Both the position numbers and the translations under genes were made by a program. The notes beneath the pieces are model-generated. The model did no database searches. It was not told where the DNA came from and saw only the letters and a program-made list of their open reading frames with translations. A DNA stretch of 64,000 bases, taken from Moraxellaceae bacterium. Lineage in GTDB: Bacteria; Pseudomonadota; Gammaproteobacteria; Pseudomonadales; Moraxellaceae. The DNA lies in contig JACKNZ010000012.1 of NCBI GenBank assembly GCA_024234595.1, forward strand, positions 1-64,000, in the 5' to 3' direction. Below, piece after piece: positions 1-9,793 of this stretch; the first letter of the stretch is position 1; every line of letters begins with the position of its first letter.

Positions 1-1
1 T

Positions 2-421
2 AAATCCACAAATGCTCAAGTTGACGGTAAATTATTCTATTCCGAAGATGCTTTATCAGAAAATGCCACTCATCAAGTTAAAGGTACAATTACCGCTAAC
101 ACCAAAATTAAATTAGTGGGTAATGCCGCTGCTGATATTGAGGCTTTAGTGACTGCTAATTATGCAGGCCAACAAAATGGTAATTTAACTATGACTGTGC
201 GTGCAGGTGAGGAAAAAATTGATGTGACAGGTACAACTCAAAATGGTAAGACTACCATTAAGTTAAGTAATAAAAATGGTGTCAGTGTTGATATTGCAGA
301 ATCAGCCAGTGATACCAATAAATTGGAGTTAAAAGTCAATGGTACGGTGCAAGGTTGGGTTTATAAACAAAATGGCGCACCTGTGGTTAAATTTACAGAT
401 AATAAACTTAAGTTTTTATAA
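2..421 (+). CDS. C-terminal part of an unknown beta-rich protein (cut by window edge)
   Basis: The reading frame is already open at base 2, so the start lies outside the window and about 139 residues are visible. A GTG at 116 is only an internal codon, because the frame continues upstream of it without a stop. The sequence is rich in Thr, Val, Lys, Asn and Gly, with alternating hydrophobic residues (for example VKGTITANTKIKL and VDIAESASDTNKLELKV). This suggests beta strands of a secreted or surface protein. There are no cysteines, no membrane segment and no family I recognise. A strong terminator follows directly, so this is the last gene of its unit. Confidence 0.6.
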   Translation, partial: KSTNAQVDGKLFYSEDALSENATHQVKGTITANTKIKLVGNAAADIEALVTANYAGQQNGNLTMTVRAGEEKIDVTGTTQNGKTTIKLSNKNGVSVDIAESASDTNKLELKVNGTVQGWVYKQNGAPVVKFTDNKLKFL

Positions 422-438
422 TTTGTGATGTCGTTTAG

Positions 439-464
439 AAAGACGGTCTTTTGACCGTCTTTTT
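439..464 (+). terminator. Rho-independent terminator
   Basis: The inverted repeat AGACGGTC/GACCGTCT (441-448 and 453-460) has a TTTT loop and is followed by a T run. It lies 20 bases after the stop of the partial first gene and just before the next start. Confidence 0.85.
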
Positions 465-478
465 ATTTGGGGAGTTAA

Positions 479-1540
479 ATGCGTTTTTTATATTTATTAT
501 TGTGTTTACCGATATCAGCAGTAGCAAAAAATCTAAACTTAGATATTAGTATAAATGCTTATGCACAGCCTGTGTCTATTAAGGCATTTACTGATGATTG
601 GGATGATAAACTTCAAAAAGGTGACAAAGCTTTTTTACAAGGTAGAGCCGAAATATCGCAAAAAAATAAAAATAGCCAATTAAGTGTATTGTGGCGTTAT
701 GATTATTTACTCGGTTTTTCAGAACAAACTGCACAAATTTATCATGCTTATAAGAATAATTACTTACCTATTACTCAGCAAAGTTATCCTTTGTTTATCA
801 GTGCAAAATATAGTGAAAGTTATGGTGTTCGTTGGTTGCAATATAAGGATTTTAGTGACAGTTTAAAATTTGGTTTAGCATTTAACTTGCTTAAAGGCTA
901 TAAAATAACTGATGGGCAGTTACAAGGTAATGTAAATTTTCAACAACAAGGATTTAAAGTCGAAGACATCAATAATATGCAAATGGATATTAGTTATTAT
1001 TATGATGAGCCCCAATTAAAAGAAGAACAATTAGAATGGCATCCCCAAAATCCGAGTGCATTGGGTTTTAGTTTTGATGCTGTATTAGACTGGCAAATCA
1101 ACCAAAAAGCTCTTTTTGAGCTACAAATTAATGATGTTTATGGCCGTTTATATTGGCGTGATATTCCAACTACACAATATCAGGCAAGTTGTGAGTGTTA
1201 TAAGTTTTCTCATAATATTGAGGGGCAGTTAGCGATTGATGATAAATATACCCAAAAACTGTTAATTAACGGCAATGCAAGGCTTAATTACCAACTAAAT
1301 AATACATATTCTACAGAATTACGATTATTGGCAAATGATAACAGTCAATTATGGCAAGGTGTGTTTTTATATAATGTAAAAAATGATTTGAAATATGGAT
1401 TGGTGCTTGAGCCACAAACACATTCTTTAGGATTAGAGTTAAAAACTAAAAATATATATGTGCATTTTTTAACGGATGATTTAAATACCAATAAAGCACA
1501 TCGTTTAGGCATTGGTTTAGGTGTGTATCAACAATGGTGA
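479..1540 (+). CDS. Predicted outer-membrane beta-barrel-like protein of unknown function
   Basis: This is a 353-residue protein with a short signal peptide (MRFLYLLLCLPISAVAK, cleavage probably after AVA). The body has many alternating aromatic/hydrophobic stretches and ends in a hydrophobic strand closing with QQW. An aromatic last residue is typical of outer-membrane barrels. GGGGAG lies just upstream of the ATG. I do not recognise the family. One Cys-x-Cys (SCECY) occurs near residue 240. It is separated from the previous gene by a terminator and is convergent with proS. A porin, a barrel assembly client or a surface-polysaccharide barrel are all possible; no substrate can be inferred. 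Confidence 0.6.
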   Translation: MRFLYLLLCLPISAVAKNLNLDISINAYAQPVSIKAFTDDWDDKLQKGDKAFLQGRAEISQKNKNSQLSVLWRYDYLLGFSEQTAQIYHAYKNNYLPITQQSYPLFISAKYSESYGVRWLQYKDFSDSLKFGLAFNLLKGYKITDGQLQGNVNFQQQGFKVEDINNMQMDISYYYDEPQLKEEQLEWHPQNPSALGFSFDAVLDWQINQKALFELQINDVYGRLYWRDIPTTQYQASCECYKFSHNIEGQLAIDDKYTQKLLINGNARLNYQLNNTYSTELRLLANDNSQLWQGVFLYNVKNDLKYGLVLEPQTHSLGLELKTKNIYVHFLTDDLNTNKAHRLGIGLGVYQQW

Positions 1541-1544
1541 GTAA

Positions 1545-1592
1545 GGGCAGACCAACGTGTCTGCCCCCAAAGATTAAATTTTAATCTTTTCT
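1545..1592. terminator. Terminator region between convergent genes
   Basis: A perfect 8-bp stem GGGCAGAC/GTCTGCCC (1545-1552, 1559-1566) is followed by an AT-rich second palindrome around AAGATTAAATTTTAATCTT. It separates the outer-membrane-type gene from the convergent proS and could act on both strands. Confidence 0.6.
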
Positions 1593-3295
1593 TGTAAGAA
1601 GTTAATTAAATCACTATAAGCAATATCTTGAGACTCACTGTCACGGCGGCCTTTATATTCAATCGTGCCTGCATCTAAGCCTTTTTCACCCATCACCAAA
1701 CGATGAGGAATACCAATCAATTCGGCATCAGCAAATTTAACACCGGGTCTTTCGTTGCGGTCATCATAGAACACGTCAAAACCTGCGGCCGTTAATTGCT
1801 CGTATAGTTTTTGGCTTTGTTCTTGAATACGTTGTGATTTTGCCCAGTTCATTGGCACTAAAGCAATATGGAAAGGTGCAATGGCATCTGGCCAAATAAT
1901 GCCACGTTCATCGTAATTTTGTTCAATGGCAGAAGCAACGACACGAGTCACACCAATACCATAACAACCCATAGTCACCACAAACGGTTTGCCATCTTCA
2001 CCCAACACCGTACAGTTAAGTGCTTGTGAGTATTTTTTGCCAAGTTGGAAAATATGGCCGACTTCAATGCCACGTTTTAACACTAACTTGCCTTGACCAT
2101 CAGGTGAGGGGTCACCAGCAATCACGTTACGGATATCGACAATGGCAGTGATTTGCGCATCACGTTCCCAGTTTAAGCCTGTTACATGTTTGCCATCCAC
2201 ATTTGCACCCGCAACAAAATCAGCTAAGGCAGCCGCAGAGCGGTCAACCAACACAGGAATAGTTAAACCTTGTGGGCCAATAGAGCCAACATGACAACCG
2301 ACAGCCGCTAATACTTCGGCTTCGCTAGCAAAGGTCAGTGGATAACCAACTTGAGCTAATTTTTCAGCTTTAATGTCATTTAATTCATGGTCGCCACGTA
2401 ACACTAAAGCCACTAAACCATAGTGGCCTTTATCATCGGCTTTGCCGCGTACAATTAAGGTTTTGACGGTTTGGCTAGCATCAACCTTTAAAAATTCACA
2501 CACCTCACTAATGGTATGCACATTGGGGGTGTCAACTGTTTGCATTGCTTGGTTTGCCGCAGGGCGTTGAGTGGTGCAAATGGCTTCGGCCATTTCGATA
2601 TTAGCGGCATAGTTAGAGGTATCAGAAAAGGCAATTAAATCTTCACCGCTTTCGGCTAACACGTGAAATTCATGTGAGCCATCACCACCAATAGAGCCAG
2701 TATCTGCTTGGACAGGACGGAAATCGACACCAATACGACTAAAAATACGGCAATAAGTGTCGTACATGACATCATAGGTTTCTTGCAAAGAGGCTTGATT
2801 AGCATGAAAAGAATAAGCGTCTTTCATAATAAACTCGCGTGAGCGCATCACGCCAAAACGTGGGCGAATTTCGTCACGGAATTTGGTTTGAATTTGATAA
2901 AAATTCACAGGTAATTGTTTGTAGGATTGCAACTCATTACGCGCTAAATCGGTAATGACTTCTTCGTGTGTTGGCCCTAAGACAAAGTTAGCTTGGTGAC
3001 GGTCTTTGAAGCGTAATAATTCTGCGCCATATTGCACATAACGGCCTGATTCTTCCCACAATTCGGCAGGTTGGGTAACAGGCATTAACACTTCTAATGC
3101 GCCAGAGCGGTTCATTTCCTCGCGGACAATTCTTTCTACTTTTTGTAATACGCGTAAGCCTAAAGGCAGCCAATTATATAAACCAGTGCCCACTTTGCGA
3201 ATTAAACCCGCACGTAACATCAGTTGGTGGGAAATAACAACGGCATCGGCAGGAGTTTCACGAAGCGTAGCAAGCAAAAAACGACTAGCGCGCAT
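1574..3295 (-). CDS. proS: Prolyl-tRNA synthetase
   Basis: ProS charges tRNA-Pro in the cytoplasm. The protein is 573 residues, very close to the E. coli enzyme (572). It has the bacterial layout: class II catalytic core, a large editing (INS) insertion between motifs 2 and 3, and a C-terminal anticodon-binding domain. Visible signatures include FVLGPTHEEVITDL and the motif 2 region RPRFGVMRSREFIMKDAYSF. I place the start at the ATG at 3295 (MRASRFLLATL), which aligns with the start of other ProS proteins. A further 20 in-frame codons upstream look like non-conserved leader. It is a single gene, downstream of rapA on the same strand. Confidence 0.95.
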   Translation of the reverse strand: MRASRFLLATLRETPADAVVISHQLMLRAGLIRKVGTGLYNWLPLGLRVLQKVERIVREEMNRSGALEVLMPVTQPAELWEESGRYVQYGAELLRFKDRHQANFVLGPTHEEVITDLARNELQSYKQLPVNFYQIQTKFRDEIRPRFGVMRSREFIMKDAYSFHANQASLQETYDVMYDTYCRIFSRIGVDFRPVQADTGSIGGDGSHEFHVLAESGEDLIAFSDTSNYAANIEMAEAICTTQRPAANQAMQTVDTPNVHTISEVCEFLKVDASQTVKTLIVRGKADDKGHYGLVALVLRGDHELNDIKAEKLAQVGYPLTFASEAEVLAAVGCHVGSIGPQGLTIPVLVDRSAAALADFVAGANVDGKHVTGLNWERDAQITAIVDIRNVIAGDPSPDGQGKLVLKRGIEVGHIFQLGKKYSQALNCTVLGEDGKPFVVTMGCYGIGVTRVVASAIEQNYDERGIIWPDAIAPFHIALVPMNWAKSQRIQEQSQKLYEQLTAAGFDVFYDDRNERPGVKFADAELIGIPHRLVMGEKGLDAGTIEYKGRRDSESQDIAYSDLINFLQEKIKI

Positions 3296-3397
3296 AATAA
3301 ATTTACATCCAAGAAAACAAAATAATGCCGATTTTAGAACAAAATGCTTTCTCAAAGCTAATAAAAAAAGGGTTTTTCAGAATTTAACGACTGTAAC

Positions 3398-3454
3398 TTG
3401 TATGCCTCATAGCAAAATACGGTATAAATAAATTCAAAATGCGTAAGTCCTGAA
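3398..3454. repeat. Compound remnant of two dispersed repeats
   Basis: Bases 3399-3420 (TGTATGCCTCATAGCAAAATAC) closely resemble 36421-36442 (TGTATGCAGCGTAGCAAAATAC). Directly next to it, AAATGCGTAAGTCCTGA at about 3438-3454 matches one end of the AGGACTTACGC element seen complete at 47965-48091 and 55016-55157. Only one end of that element is present here. Confidence 0.6.
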
Positions 3455-3458
3455 CTGT

Positions 3459-3480
3459 ATGGCGGAACATCTTCCGCCAT
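3459..3480 (-). terminator. Hairpin after rapA
   Basis: The perfect 9-bp inverted repeat ATGGCGGAA/TTCCGCCAT has a 4-base loop and lies 20 bases downstream of the rapA stop. It lacks a clear T run, so intrinsic termination is only probable. Confidence 0.45.
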
Positions 3481-3499
3481 GTTAATTTAATGAATAAGC

Positions 3500-6319
3500 T
3501 CAGCCTGCAATAATAATCCGCAGCGCATCACTCACCACATGAATATGGCTTAAATAGCTTAAGCTCTGACTAAGCTGATGTTCGAGTGTTTGAATTTCTT
3601 CATCACGAATACTGGGGTTAATGGCTTGCAGGGCTTTAAGGCGGCTAATCTCGTCTTGCAACGATTGCACAACAGCCGCTTGCGCTTGTTGTTGCAAGGC
3701 AGGTAAAGCGGCTTTAGCGGTAGTTTCGGCCTTTTGGTACAAATCGGCAATCATCTCACTTTGCATTTTAACCACTTGCCGCGCCATCATTTTTTCGAGG
3801 GCTTGCACTTGTTTGTTAAGCATCTCATGGCTAATACGTGCACTTAAATCACGGCCTTCGCCATCTAACAACACGCGTACGGTAAGCTGTGGCAGGGCAG
3901 CATTGATATTAAGCTGTTTGGGGGCAATCACTTCGACTCTAAACCATGCTTCAACTAATAATGTGCCAGCCTTAATGCCTTTATTGCGAATTAAGGCCAC
4001 GTTAGCATTGCCAAAGCTGTTTCGAGTCATTAAGTCAAGTGTGCCTAAGGCCATGGGGTGTTCCCATGTAATAAAATGAATGTCTTCGCGGCTGAGTGCT
4101 TGATTACGGTCAAAGCAAACGGTCATGCCTTCGGGATCAAGACTAGGAAATGAGTCCACCGCCATATGTTCGCCCACTTTAATAATATGGCTGCCATCGG
4201 CTTGTTCTTCGTGGTCAAGGCCAAACGCCGACCATGCACGTTCCATAAAATCACCCAAAATTAAATCATCATCTTGGTCGGCAACGGCAGTAATCAACTC
4301 AATGGCTTTATCCATACGGCACGAGTTAAGTTCTAATAAATAATCGCGGCCACTTTGCAATTCGGCTTCAAGGTTGGCGCGGTCTTGTTGCGCTTCGGCC
4401 ATTAACGCTGCAAACAAGTCATGATGTTGCGTGGGGTGTTGTAAGCACTCTTTAAGGCTGGCTTGATGATATTGATGGACAGTTTGGGCAGTGGGTGAAA
4501 TTTGGCCAATGGCATTAAGGGCAAGATGATGCCAATTAAATAAGCGTTCTTGAGCAGTGCCAACCATATATGGCACATGAATTTTGATGGTTTCGGTTTG
4601 GCCAATACGGTCTAAACGGCCAATGCGTTGCTCTAACACATCAGGGTTAGCAGGCAAATCAAAAATCACTAAATGATGGGCAAATTGAAAGTTACGGCCT
4701 TCGGAGCCAATTTCGGAGCAAAGCAAAATTTGCGCGCCATAGTCGGGTTCGGCAAAGTAAGCGGCAGCGCGGTCACGCTCTAGCAAGGTCATTTCTTCAT
4801 GAAACAAGGCAGTACGAATGCCTTCGTTAAGGCGTAAGCGTAACTCTAAGGCCATGGCCACATCGGCGGTGCGGCAAATGAGTAGCACTTTCTCTTGTTT
4901 GAGTTTTTTGAGCAGTTGAATCAGCCACGGCACACGCGGGTCAGTCATTAACCAATCATCGTTATCGGCTTGAATTTCTGGCCAAAGCTGTTTGCGTACG
5001 ACACCTTCCATCGGCCAATCGGCTGGCGGTGTCAGTGGCACAGCAATACACTCACGCTCAGGAAAACCTTTAATGGCTTCGCGGGTGTTTCTAAATAACA
5101 CACGGCCTGTGCCATGACGGTCAAGCAAATCGGCAATGGCTTTGTCGCGGCCTGCTGCTGTGCTTAAGTCAATATCGCTGCCTAAATATTGTTGCAAGGT
5201 GGCGCGTACTTCATCGCTGATTTTGCCGCGTACCAAGTGGCGTGCCGCTTGGGCAATGGGTTGATAGCCTTCTTCTTCATCTAAAAAGTTATCTAAACTG
5301 CTAAAACGCTTGGGGTCGAGTAATTTAAGACGGGCAAAATGACTGGCTACGCCGAGCTGTTCGGGAGTGGCGGTAAGTAACAATACGCCTTTGGTTTGAT
5401 TGGCTAAGGCCTCGACCAGTTGATAGGCTTCGCTGGGTTTTTCCTCGTCCCATTCAAGGTGATGTGCCTCATCAACTACCAACAAATCCCATTGTGCTTC
5501 TAAAGCCGCTTCTTTAAGGTGAGGGTGGTCAAGTAATAGGTCGATACTGGCTAAGACATATTGTTCGGTGGTAAAGGGATTTTGGTCTTCGTTTTCTTCG
5601 CGTATGGCGGCGGTGCGTGTTAAATCAAATAACGAAAAATTAAGGTTAAAGCGGCGACGCATTTCGACCAGCCATTGATACTGCAAACTATCAGGAACTA
5701 AAACTAAGACTCGTTGAGCATGACCTGTGACTAATTGACGATGAATAATTAAACCTGCTTCGATGGTTTTGCCTAAACCCACTTCGTCAGCCAACAATAC
5801 TCTAGGTGCAGGGCGTTGACCGACTTCGTGTGCAATATAAAACTGATGCGGAATTAGCCCGACACGCGGCCCCACTAACCCAGACACAGGGCTTTTAGCA
5901 ATTTGCTCACGGGCGCGTAAGGCAGTCACGCGTAATTCATACCAACCATTATTATCAAGCTGACAAGCCAGCAAACGCTCACAGGGTTTAGCCAGTTGAA
6001 TGTTGGCCGATAGACGCGTTTCGGCAAAACTGCTGCTATTGCCTTGCTCATCTTGTACTTGGTAACGCAACACAAACTGACGTTCTTGAATACCCGTCAC
6101 TAACCACGATTTGTTATCAATATCCGTGACAGTATCGCCCACATTAAAGCGAATCCGCGACAAAGGTGCGTTTTGTTGGGCATAGACCCGTGTTTCTTCA
6201 CTTTTAGGAAATAAAATGGTCACGGTACGGGCATTGACTTCAACCACCATGCCTAAACCCAATTCTGTTTCGGCATCTGATAACCAACGTTGACCAATGG
6301 CGGGGGTAGATATACTCAT
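3500..6319 (-). CDS. rapA: RNA polymerase-associated ATPase RapA (HepA)
   Basis: RapA is a SWI2/SNF2-type ATPase that binds RNA polymerase and helps recycle it after termination. The 939-residue protein has the family layout: an N-terminal Tudor-like region, then helicase lobe 1 with Walker A DEVGLGKT (178-185) and the DEAH box (283-286). Lobe 2 carries LLCSEIGSEGRNFQFAHHLV and the arginine finger region EQRIGRLDRIGQ. The long C-terminal RapA domain follows. The length is close to E. coli RapA (968). The ATG follows the rluA stop by 12 bases, so both are probably co-transcribed. The pair is also adjacent in E. coli, in the reverse order. Confidence 0.95.
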   Translation of the reverse strand: MSISTPAIGQRWLSDAETELGLGMVVEVNARTVTILFPKSEETRVYAQQNAPLSRIRFNVGDTVTDIDNKSWLVTGIQERQFVLRYQVQDEQGNSSSFAETRLSANIQLAKPCERLLACQLDNNGWYELRVTALRAREQIAKSPVSGLVGPRVGLIPHQFYIAHEVGQRPAPRVLLADEVGLGKTIEAGLIIHRQLVTGHAQRVLVLVPDSLQYQWLVEMRRRFNLNFSLFDLTRTAAIREENEDQNPFTTEQYVLASIDLLLDHPHLKEAALEAQWDLLVVDEAHHLEWDEEKPSEAYQLVEALANQTKGVLLLTATPEQLGVASHFARLKLLDPKRFSSLDNFLDEEEGYQPIAQAARHLVRGKISDEVRATLQQYLGSDIDLSTAAGRDKAIADLLDRHGTGRVLFRNTREAIKGFPERECIAVPLTPPADWPMEGVVRKQLWPEIQADNDDWLMTDPRVPWLIQLLKKLKQEKVLLICRTADVAMALELRLRLNEGIRTALFHEEMTLLERDRAAAYFAEPDYGAQILLCSEIGSEGRNFQFAHHLVIFDLPANPDVLEQRIGRLDRIGQTETIKIHVPYMVGTAQERLFNWHHLALNAIGQISPTAQTVHQYHQASLKECLQHPTQHHDLFAALMAEAQQDRANLEAELQSGRDYLLELNSCRMDKAIELITAVADQDDDLILGDFMERAWSAFGLDHEEQADGSHIIKVGEHMAVDSFPSLDPEGMTVCFDRNQALSREDIHFITWEHPMALGTLDLMTRNSFGNANVALIRNKGIKAGTLLVEAWFRVEVIAPKQLNINAALPQLTVRVLLDGEGRDLSARISHEMLNKQVQALEKMMARQVVKMQSEMIADLYQKAETTAKAALPALQQQAQAAVVQSLQDEISRLKALQAINPSIRDEEIQTLEHQLSQSLSYLSHIHVVSDALRIIIAG

Positions 6320-6331
6320 AACAACTCTATT

Positions 6332-6958
6332 CTAAAAAGGAGCAGGCAACACAAAATGTTGCGGCTCAAAACTCGTGGGGTGATTAAATTCAAGGGATTC
6401 GGCATGTAAACACAAACGCGGACTGAGTGCGACCGCTGGCGGTGGCGCATATAAAGTGTCGCCTACTATCGGGTGACCCAATAGCTGCATATGGACGCGC
6501 AGTTGATGCGAACGCCCTGTAATCGGTTTAAGTAATACGCGAGTGCTTTGGCTATGGCGACTTAATACTTGCCACTGGGTAAGGGCGTGCTGCCCATGCT
6601 CATAATCTACTTTGTGCAACGGCGGATGTGACGCATCATAGCTTAATGGCGCATCAATTTCGCCATGCATTTGGGCAATATGGCCATAGACTAAGGCAAT
6701 ATAGTGTTTATTGACCACGCGCTGTTCAAATTGTTTATTAAGCTGTTGTTGTGCCGCCAAGTGACGGGCAAAAACCACAATGCCCGAGGTGTCTTGGTCT
6801 AAGCGATGCACCACACGCACATCGTCAAATTGCGCTTGTAGCCGAGCATGCAAGCAATCTTGTTTATCGGCACCTTTGCCGCGTACCGTCAGCAAGCCCG
6901 CAGGTTTGCCTACCACCAGTACATCATCATCACTAAATAATAAAGAAAAGTCAGACAC
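6332..6958 (-). CDS. rluA: Pseudouridine synthase RluA (23S rRNA U746 / tRNA U32 type)
   Basis: RluA isomerises uridine to pseudouridine; the E. coli enzyme acts on 23S rRNA position 746 and on tRNA position 32. The 208-residue protein has the catalytic motif HRLDQDTSG with Asp54. The stretch LKPITGRSHQLRVHMQLLGH is nearly identical to RluA and points to this member rather than RluC or RluD. There is no S4 domain, as expected for RluA. The start is GTG at 6958 without an obvious ribosome binding site, so it is less certain than the rest. It lies 12 bases upstream of rapA on the same strand and is divergent from the helicase gene. Confidence 0.9.
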   Translation of the reverse strand: MSDFSLLFSDDDVLVVGKPAGLLTVRGKGADKQDCLHARLQAQFDDVRVVHRLDQDTSGIVVFARHLAAQQQLNKQFEQRVVNKHYIALVYGHIAQMHGEIDAPLSYDASHPPLHKVDYEHGQHALTQWQVLSRHSQSTRVLLKPITGRSHQLRVHMQLLGHPIVGDTLYAPPPAVALSPRLCLHAESLEFNHPTSFEPQHFVLPAPF

Positions 6959-7049
6959 GCGTGATAATCTTAAAATAAAACGCTAATTGTAATAATTGCT
7001 TGAGTGAATACAAGCATAATTTTTTAGGATTGGTGAATTATCGTTTATC

Positions 7050-9650
7050 ATGTGCTTTTTTAGTAGGAATAGAGCGTTGCAACTTACAGCAGAGCAGTTA
7101 AACATTGTTAATCACCACCAAGGGGCAGCGATTGTTTATGCCGTAGCAGGGGCTGGCAAATCAACTACTATGGCGCATCGGGTACAGCACTTAGTACAGC
7201 ATCATAATATTAAGCCACCGCGTATTTTAGTGTGTTCGTTTAGCAAAGCCACCGTGAGCGATATCAACAAAAAAATTGAGCAATTAGGGGTGACGGGCGC
7301 ATCTTGTTATACCTTTAATGCCTTGGGGCGCAAAATTGTTCAAAAAACGGTACAAATGGGCTATTGGTCGGCGTTTAACGAGGAGCATATCGAGCATCGC
7401 AGCAGCCAATTAGCCATGCGTGCCTTAGTTGAACTGGGTAAACAGCTTGGCAAAAATTTTAGCCAACTCGATGTTAATCAAGAAGATTTACAAAATTATA
7501 TTTCGGTATGTAAAGGCAATTTGTGTTATGCCGATTTATTGGCGGCCAAACTACCTATTCACTGCAAACAAATTGTGCAACAAGCCGAGCATAGCAATCG
7601 CCATTATCTTAAAGCCTATCAATTACACGAACAGATTCGCCAGCAACATAACTGGCTAACCTTTGATGACCAACTACTCTTAGCGTGGGAAGCTTTAGAG
7701 CGTTTTGATGAGATACGCGCATGGGCAAAACAACAATTTGATTTTTTGTTGGTAGATGAATTTCAAGATGTTAATAAAGTACAAGCCCAGATTGCCGATA
7801 TTTTGACCGAAGACCACCGTAATTACATGGCGATTGGTGACGATGACCAATGTATTTATGAGTGGCGTGGCGCAAATGTCCGTTATATTTTAGATTTTAA
7901 AAAACGTTATCAAGCGGCTGAGTATATTATCTCCGATAACTTTAGATGTTTTGCTGAAGCCACTTTGTTGGCAGGCAAAGTGATTGCTCAAAATCAGGAG
8001 CGACAGCGCAAAGACTTGGTATCGCAAAAAGGCTTTGGTGGCGAGGTGCTATTACAAGGCTTTGACAGTGATAGCGCGACCGCTCATTATTTGGTGCAGC
8101 AATATCAACAGCGATTAAGTACGGGCATTAGCCCCAAAGACTGTATTGTCTTGGTTCGCTCTTACTCCCAAACCGCCGTTATCGAAGCCAAGTTAATAGA
8201 GGCGCAATTAGCCTATCAAGTGATTGGTAGTCAGCGATTTTATGAGCGTCCCGAAGTCAAAGTATTGTTTACTTATTTAGGCTTAGCGCGGCAAGAGCGC
8301 GATTATCAACAACAACTTCACCAGCCTTTAAGCGAGCAGTATATTCGGCGGTTTGGCGAGGTATTACGCAATCCCAATCGTTATTTAAGTCAACAATGGA
8401 TAGAAGATTTTTTGCACAGAGGACGACAGCAGGGCGGCTCATTAGTCGATTATTTGGCCACCCAACTCGACAACGTACCCAATGCCAGTGCCAAACAAAA
8501 ATTAGCGACTTTGTGGCAAGTATTAAAGTTATTAAGCACTAAATTACATGACGATGCAGGGCAAGTTTTAGTATGGCTTATCAAAGAGTTAGATTATTTA
8601 GATGCGCTTAAAAAATCGGCGGCTGTCCCTGAATTGGGCGAAGAACGCGGTCAAAATGTGCAAGCACTTATCAATTACGCCCAAAAAAAAGGCACGGTAT
8701 TAGAATTTTTAGAACACTTACGCCAATTACATCTGACTGACAGTCAAGAGCAACAGCACATTGCCAAATTACATATTATGTCGATTCATCGCGCTAAAGG
8801 CTTAGAGTGGCCTGTGGTCTTTGTACCGTGTTGCAGCAAAGACCAATTACCGTCTTTGTATAATGACAATTTAGAAGAAGAAAGACGCTTATTATATGTG
8901 GCTTTAACGCGCACCAAACAGTCCTTATATGTGTTGTATGCCCCAAAAACAGTGGGTATGAGCATGTTTTTAAAAGAGGTGAATGCGCCACAGATTGTTG
9001 AACAGTCGCAACAGCTACAACAAATATTTAATCCGCATCAGCTTAATGATGTTGATATGTTACAACTGGCTCAACTGACGCAAGCCATGCAGCATTATCC
9101 CTTAGCGCGTTATATGCAGCACTGGTGGCCACTTGATGACCAGAGCAAAGCTCTTTGGCAACAAAAAATACAACAGGCCATACAACAGCAGTCCCTGTTA
9201 GTCAAACCAAGCCCAGAACCACAGCCTGACCTAGAGCAACAATACCAACGTATGACACGGCGTTTGAGCTTATTTGGTAAAAAGTCTATTAAGGTACATT
9301 TGGTGCATCCTAGCACCTACCACGACTTAAAACAGCAAAATTGCCCTTTTTATTTTGAGTTAAATAATCAACAAGTGAGAGTGCTTAATGTAGCAGGACA
9401 AGCCATCGGTGTCGTGAGTGCTGACTCTAAGTTTCCTATTAGTGAGGTGTTAGATTGGCAGATGCTATACGGGGTGATTGAAAATAAAAGTAGTCTATTT
9501 TTAATCAGAAATAACATCGAATTATTTTTAAAGTTAAAACCACTTGCTCAAATTAAGGCATCAACTACGCCATTTGAAGATATTCATCATTATATGGCAT
9601 CGCCTGACTTTGCTCAAAAATTGGTCGTTTTGGAAGGTTTTTTTGCTTAA
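7050..9650 (+). CDS. UvrD/Rep-type ATP-dependent DNA helicase
   Basis: This is a superfamily I helicase of 866 residues. The Q-motif region is LTAEQLNIVNHH, Walker A is AGAGKST (33-39), Walker B is DEFQD (236-240), and the Q-rich motif III GDDDQCIYEWRGA is near 258-270. The later motifs include LVRSYSQ, IMSIHRAKGLEWPVVFVP and EERRLLYVALTRTK. The roughly 200 residues after motif VI are Gln-rich and unlike the UvrD or Rep tail. The ATG at 7050 has no clear ribosome binding site; a TTG at 7077 is an alternative just before the Q motif. It could be a UvrD, Rep or PcrA paralogue in DNA repair; the exact role is unknown. Confidence 0.85.
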   Translation: MCFFSRNRALQLTAEQLNIVNHHQGAAIVYAVAGAGKSTTMAHRVQHLVQHHNIKPPRILVCSFSKATVSDINKKIEQLGVTGASCYTFNALGRKIVQKTVQMGYWSAFNEEHIEHRSSQLAMRALVELGKQLGKNFSQLDVNQEDLQNYISVCKGNLCYADLLAAKLPIHCKQIVQQAEHSNRHYLKAYQLHEQIRQQHNWLTFDDQLLLAWEALERFDEIRAWAKQQFDFLLVDEFQDVNKVQAQIADILTEDHRNYMAIGDDDQCIYEWRGANVRYILDFKKRYQAAEYIISDNFRCFAEATLLAGKVIAQNQERQRKDLVSQKGFGGEVLLQGFDSDSATAHYLVQQYQQRLSTGISPKDCIVLVRSYSQTAVIEAKLIEAQLAYQVIGSQRFYERPEVKVLFTYLGLARQERDYQQQLHQPLSEQYIRRFGEVLRNPNRYLSQQWIEDFLHRGRQQGGSLVDYLATQLDNVPNASAKQKLATLWQVLKLLSTKLHDDAGQVLVWLIKELDYLDALKKSAAVPELGEERGQNVQALINYAQKKGTVLEFLEHLRQLHLTDSQEQQHIAKLHIMSIHRAKGLEWPVVFVPCCSKDQLPSLYNDNLEEERRLLYVALTRTKQSLYVLYAPKTVGMSMFLKEVNAPQIVEQSQQLQQIFNPHQLNDVDMLQLAQLTQAMQHYPLARYMQHWWPLDDQSKALWQQKIQQAIQQQSLLVKPSPEPQPDLEQQYQRMTRRLSLFGKKSIKVHLVHPSTYHDLKQQNCPFYFELNNQQVRVLNVAGQAIGVVSADSKFPISEVLDWQMLYGVIENKSSLFLIRNNIELFLKLKPLAQIKASTTPFEDIHHYMASPDFAQKLVVLEGFFA

Positions 9651-9705
9651 ATGCTATTTTTTATGTCGATTTTTACCAAAAGAAATGATTTTCATGTATT
9701 CGATG

Positions 9706-9732
9706 TTGCATTTCGTGCCAACTTTCTATAAA
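9706..9732 (+). promoter_or_regulatory. Possible promoter of cmk
   Basis: TTGCAT (9706-9711) and TATAAA (9727-9732) are separated by 15 bases, shorter than ideal, in the 143-base gap before cmk. This is a weak prediction. Confidence 0.3.
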
Positions 9733-9793
9733 AAGCGCGCAACAAAAATAACAATTCTCCAAAATCTAGCCATGCTGTTGCAACGAGGTATTC

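Noticed and set aside
116..421. GTG at 116 as the start of the first gene
   Set aside because: The frame is open back to base 2, so this is an internal codon of a truncated gene.
3621..4079. 152-codon frame antisense to rapA
   Set aside because: Cys/Ser-rich shadow of a conserved gene.
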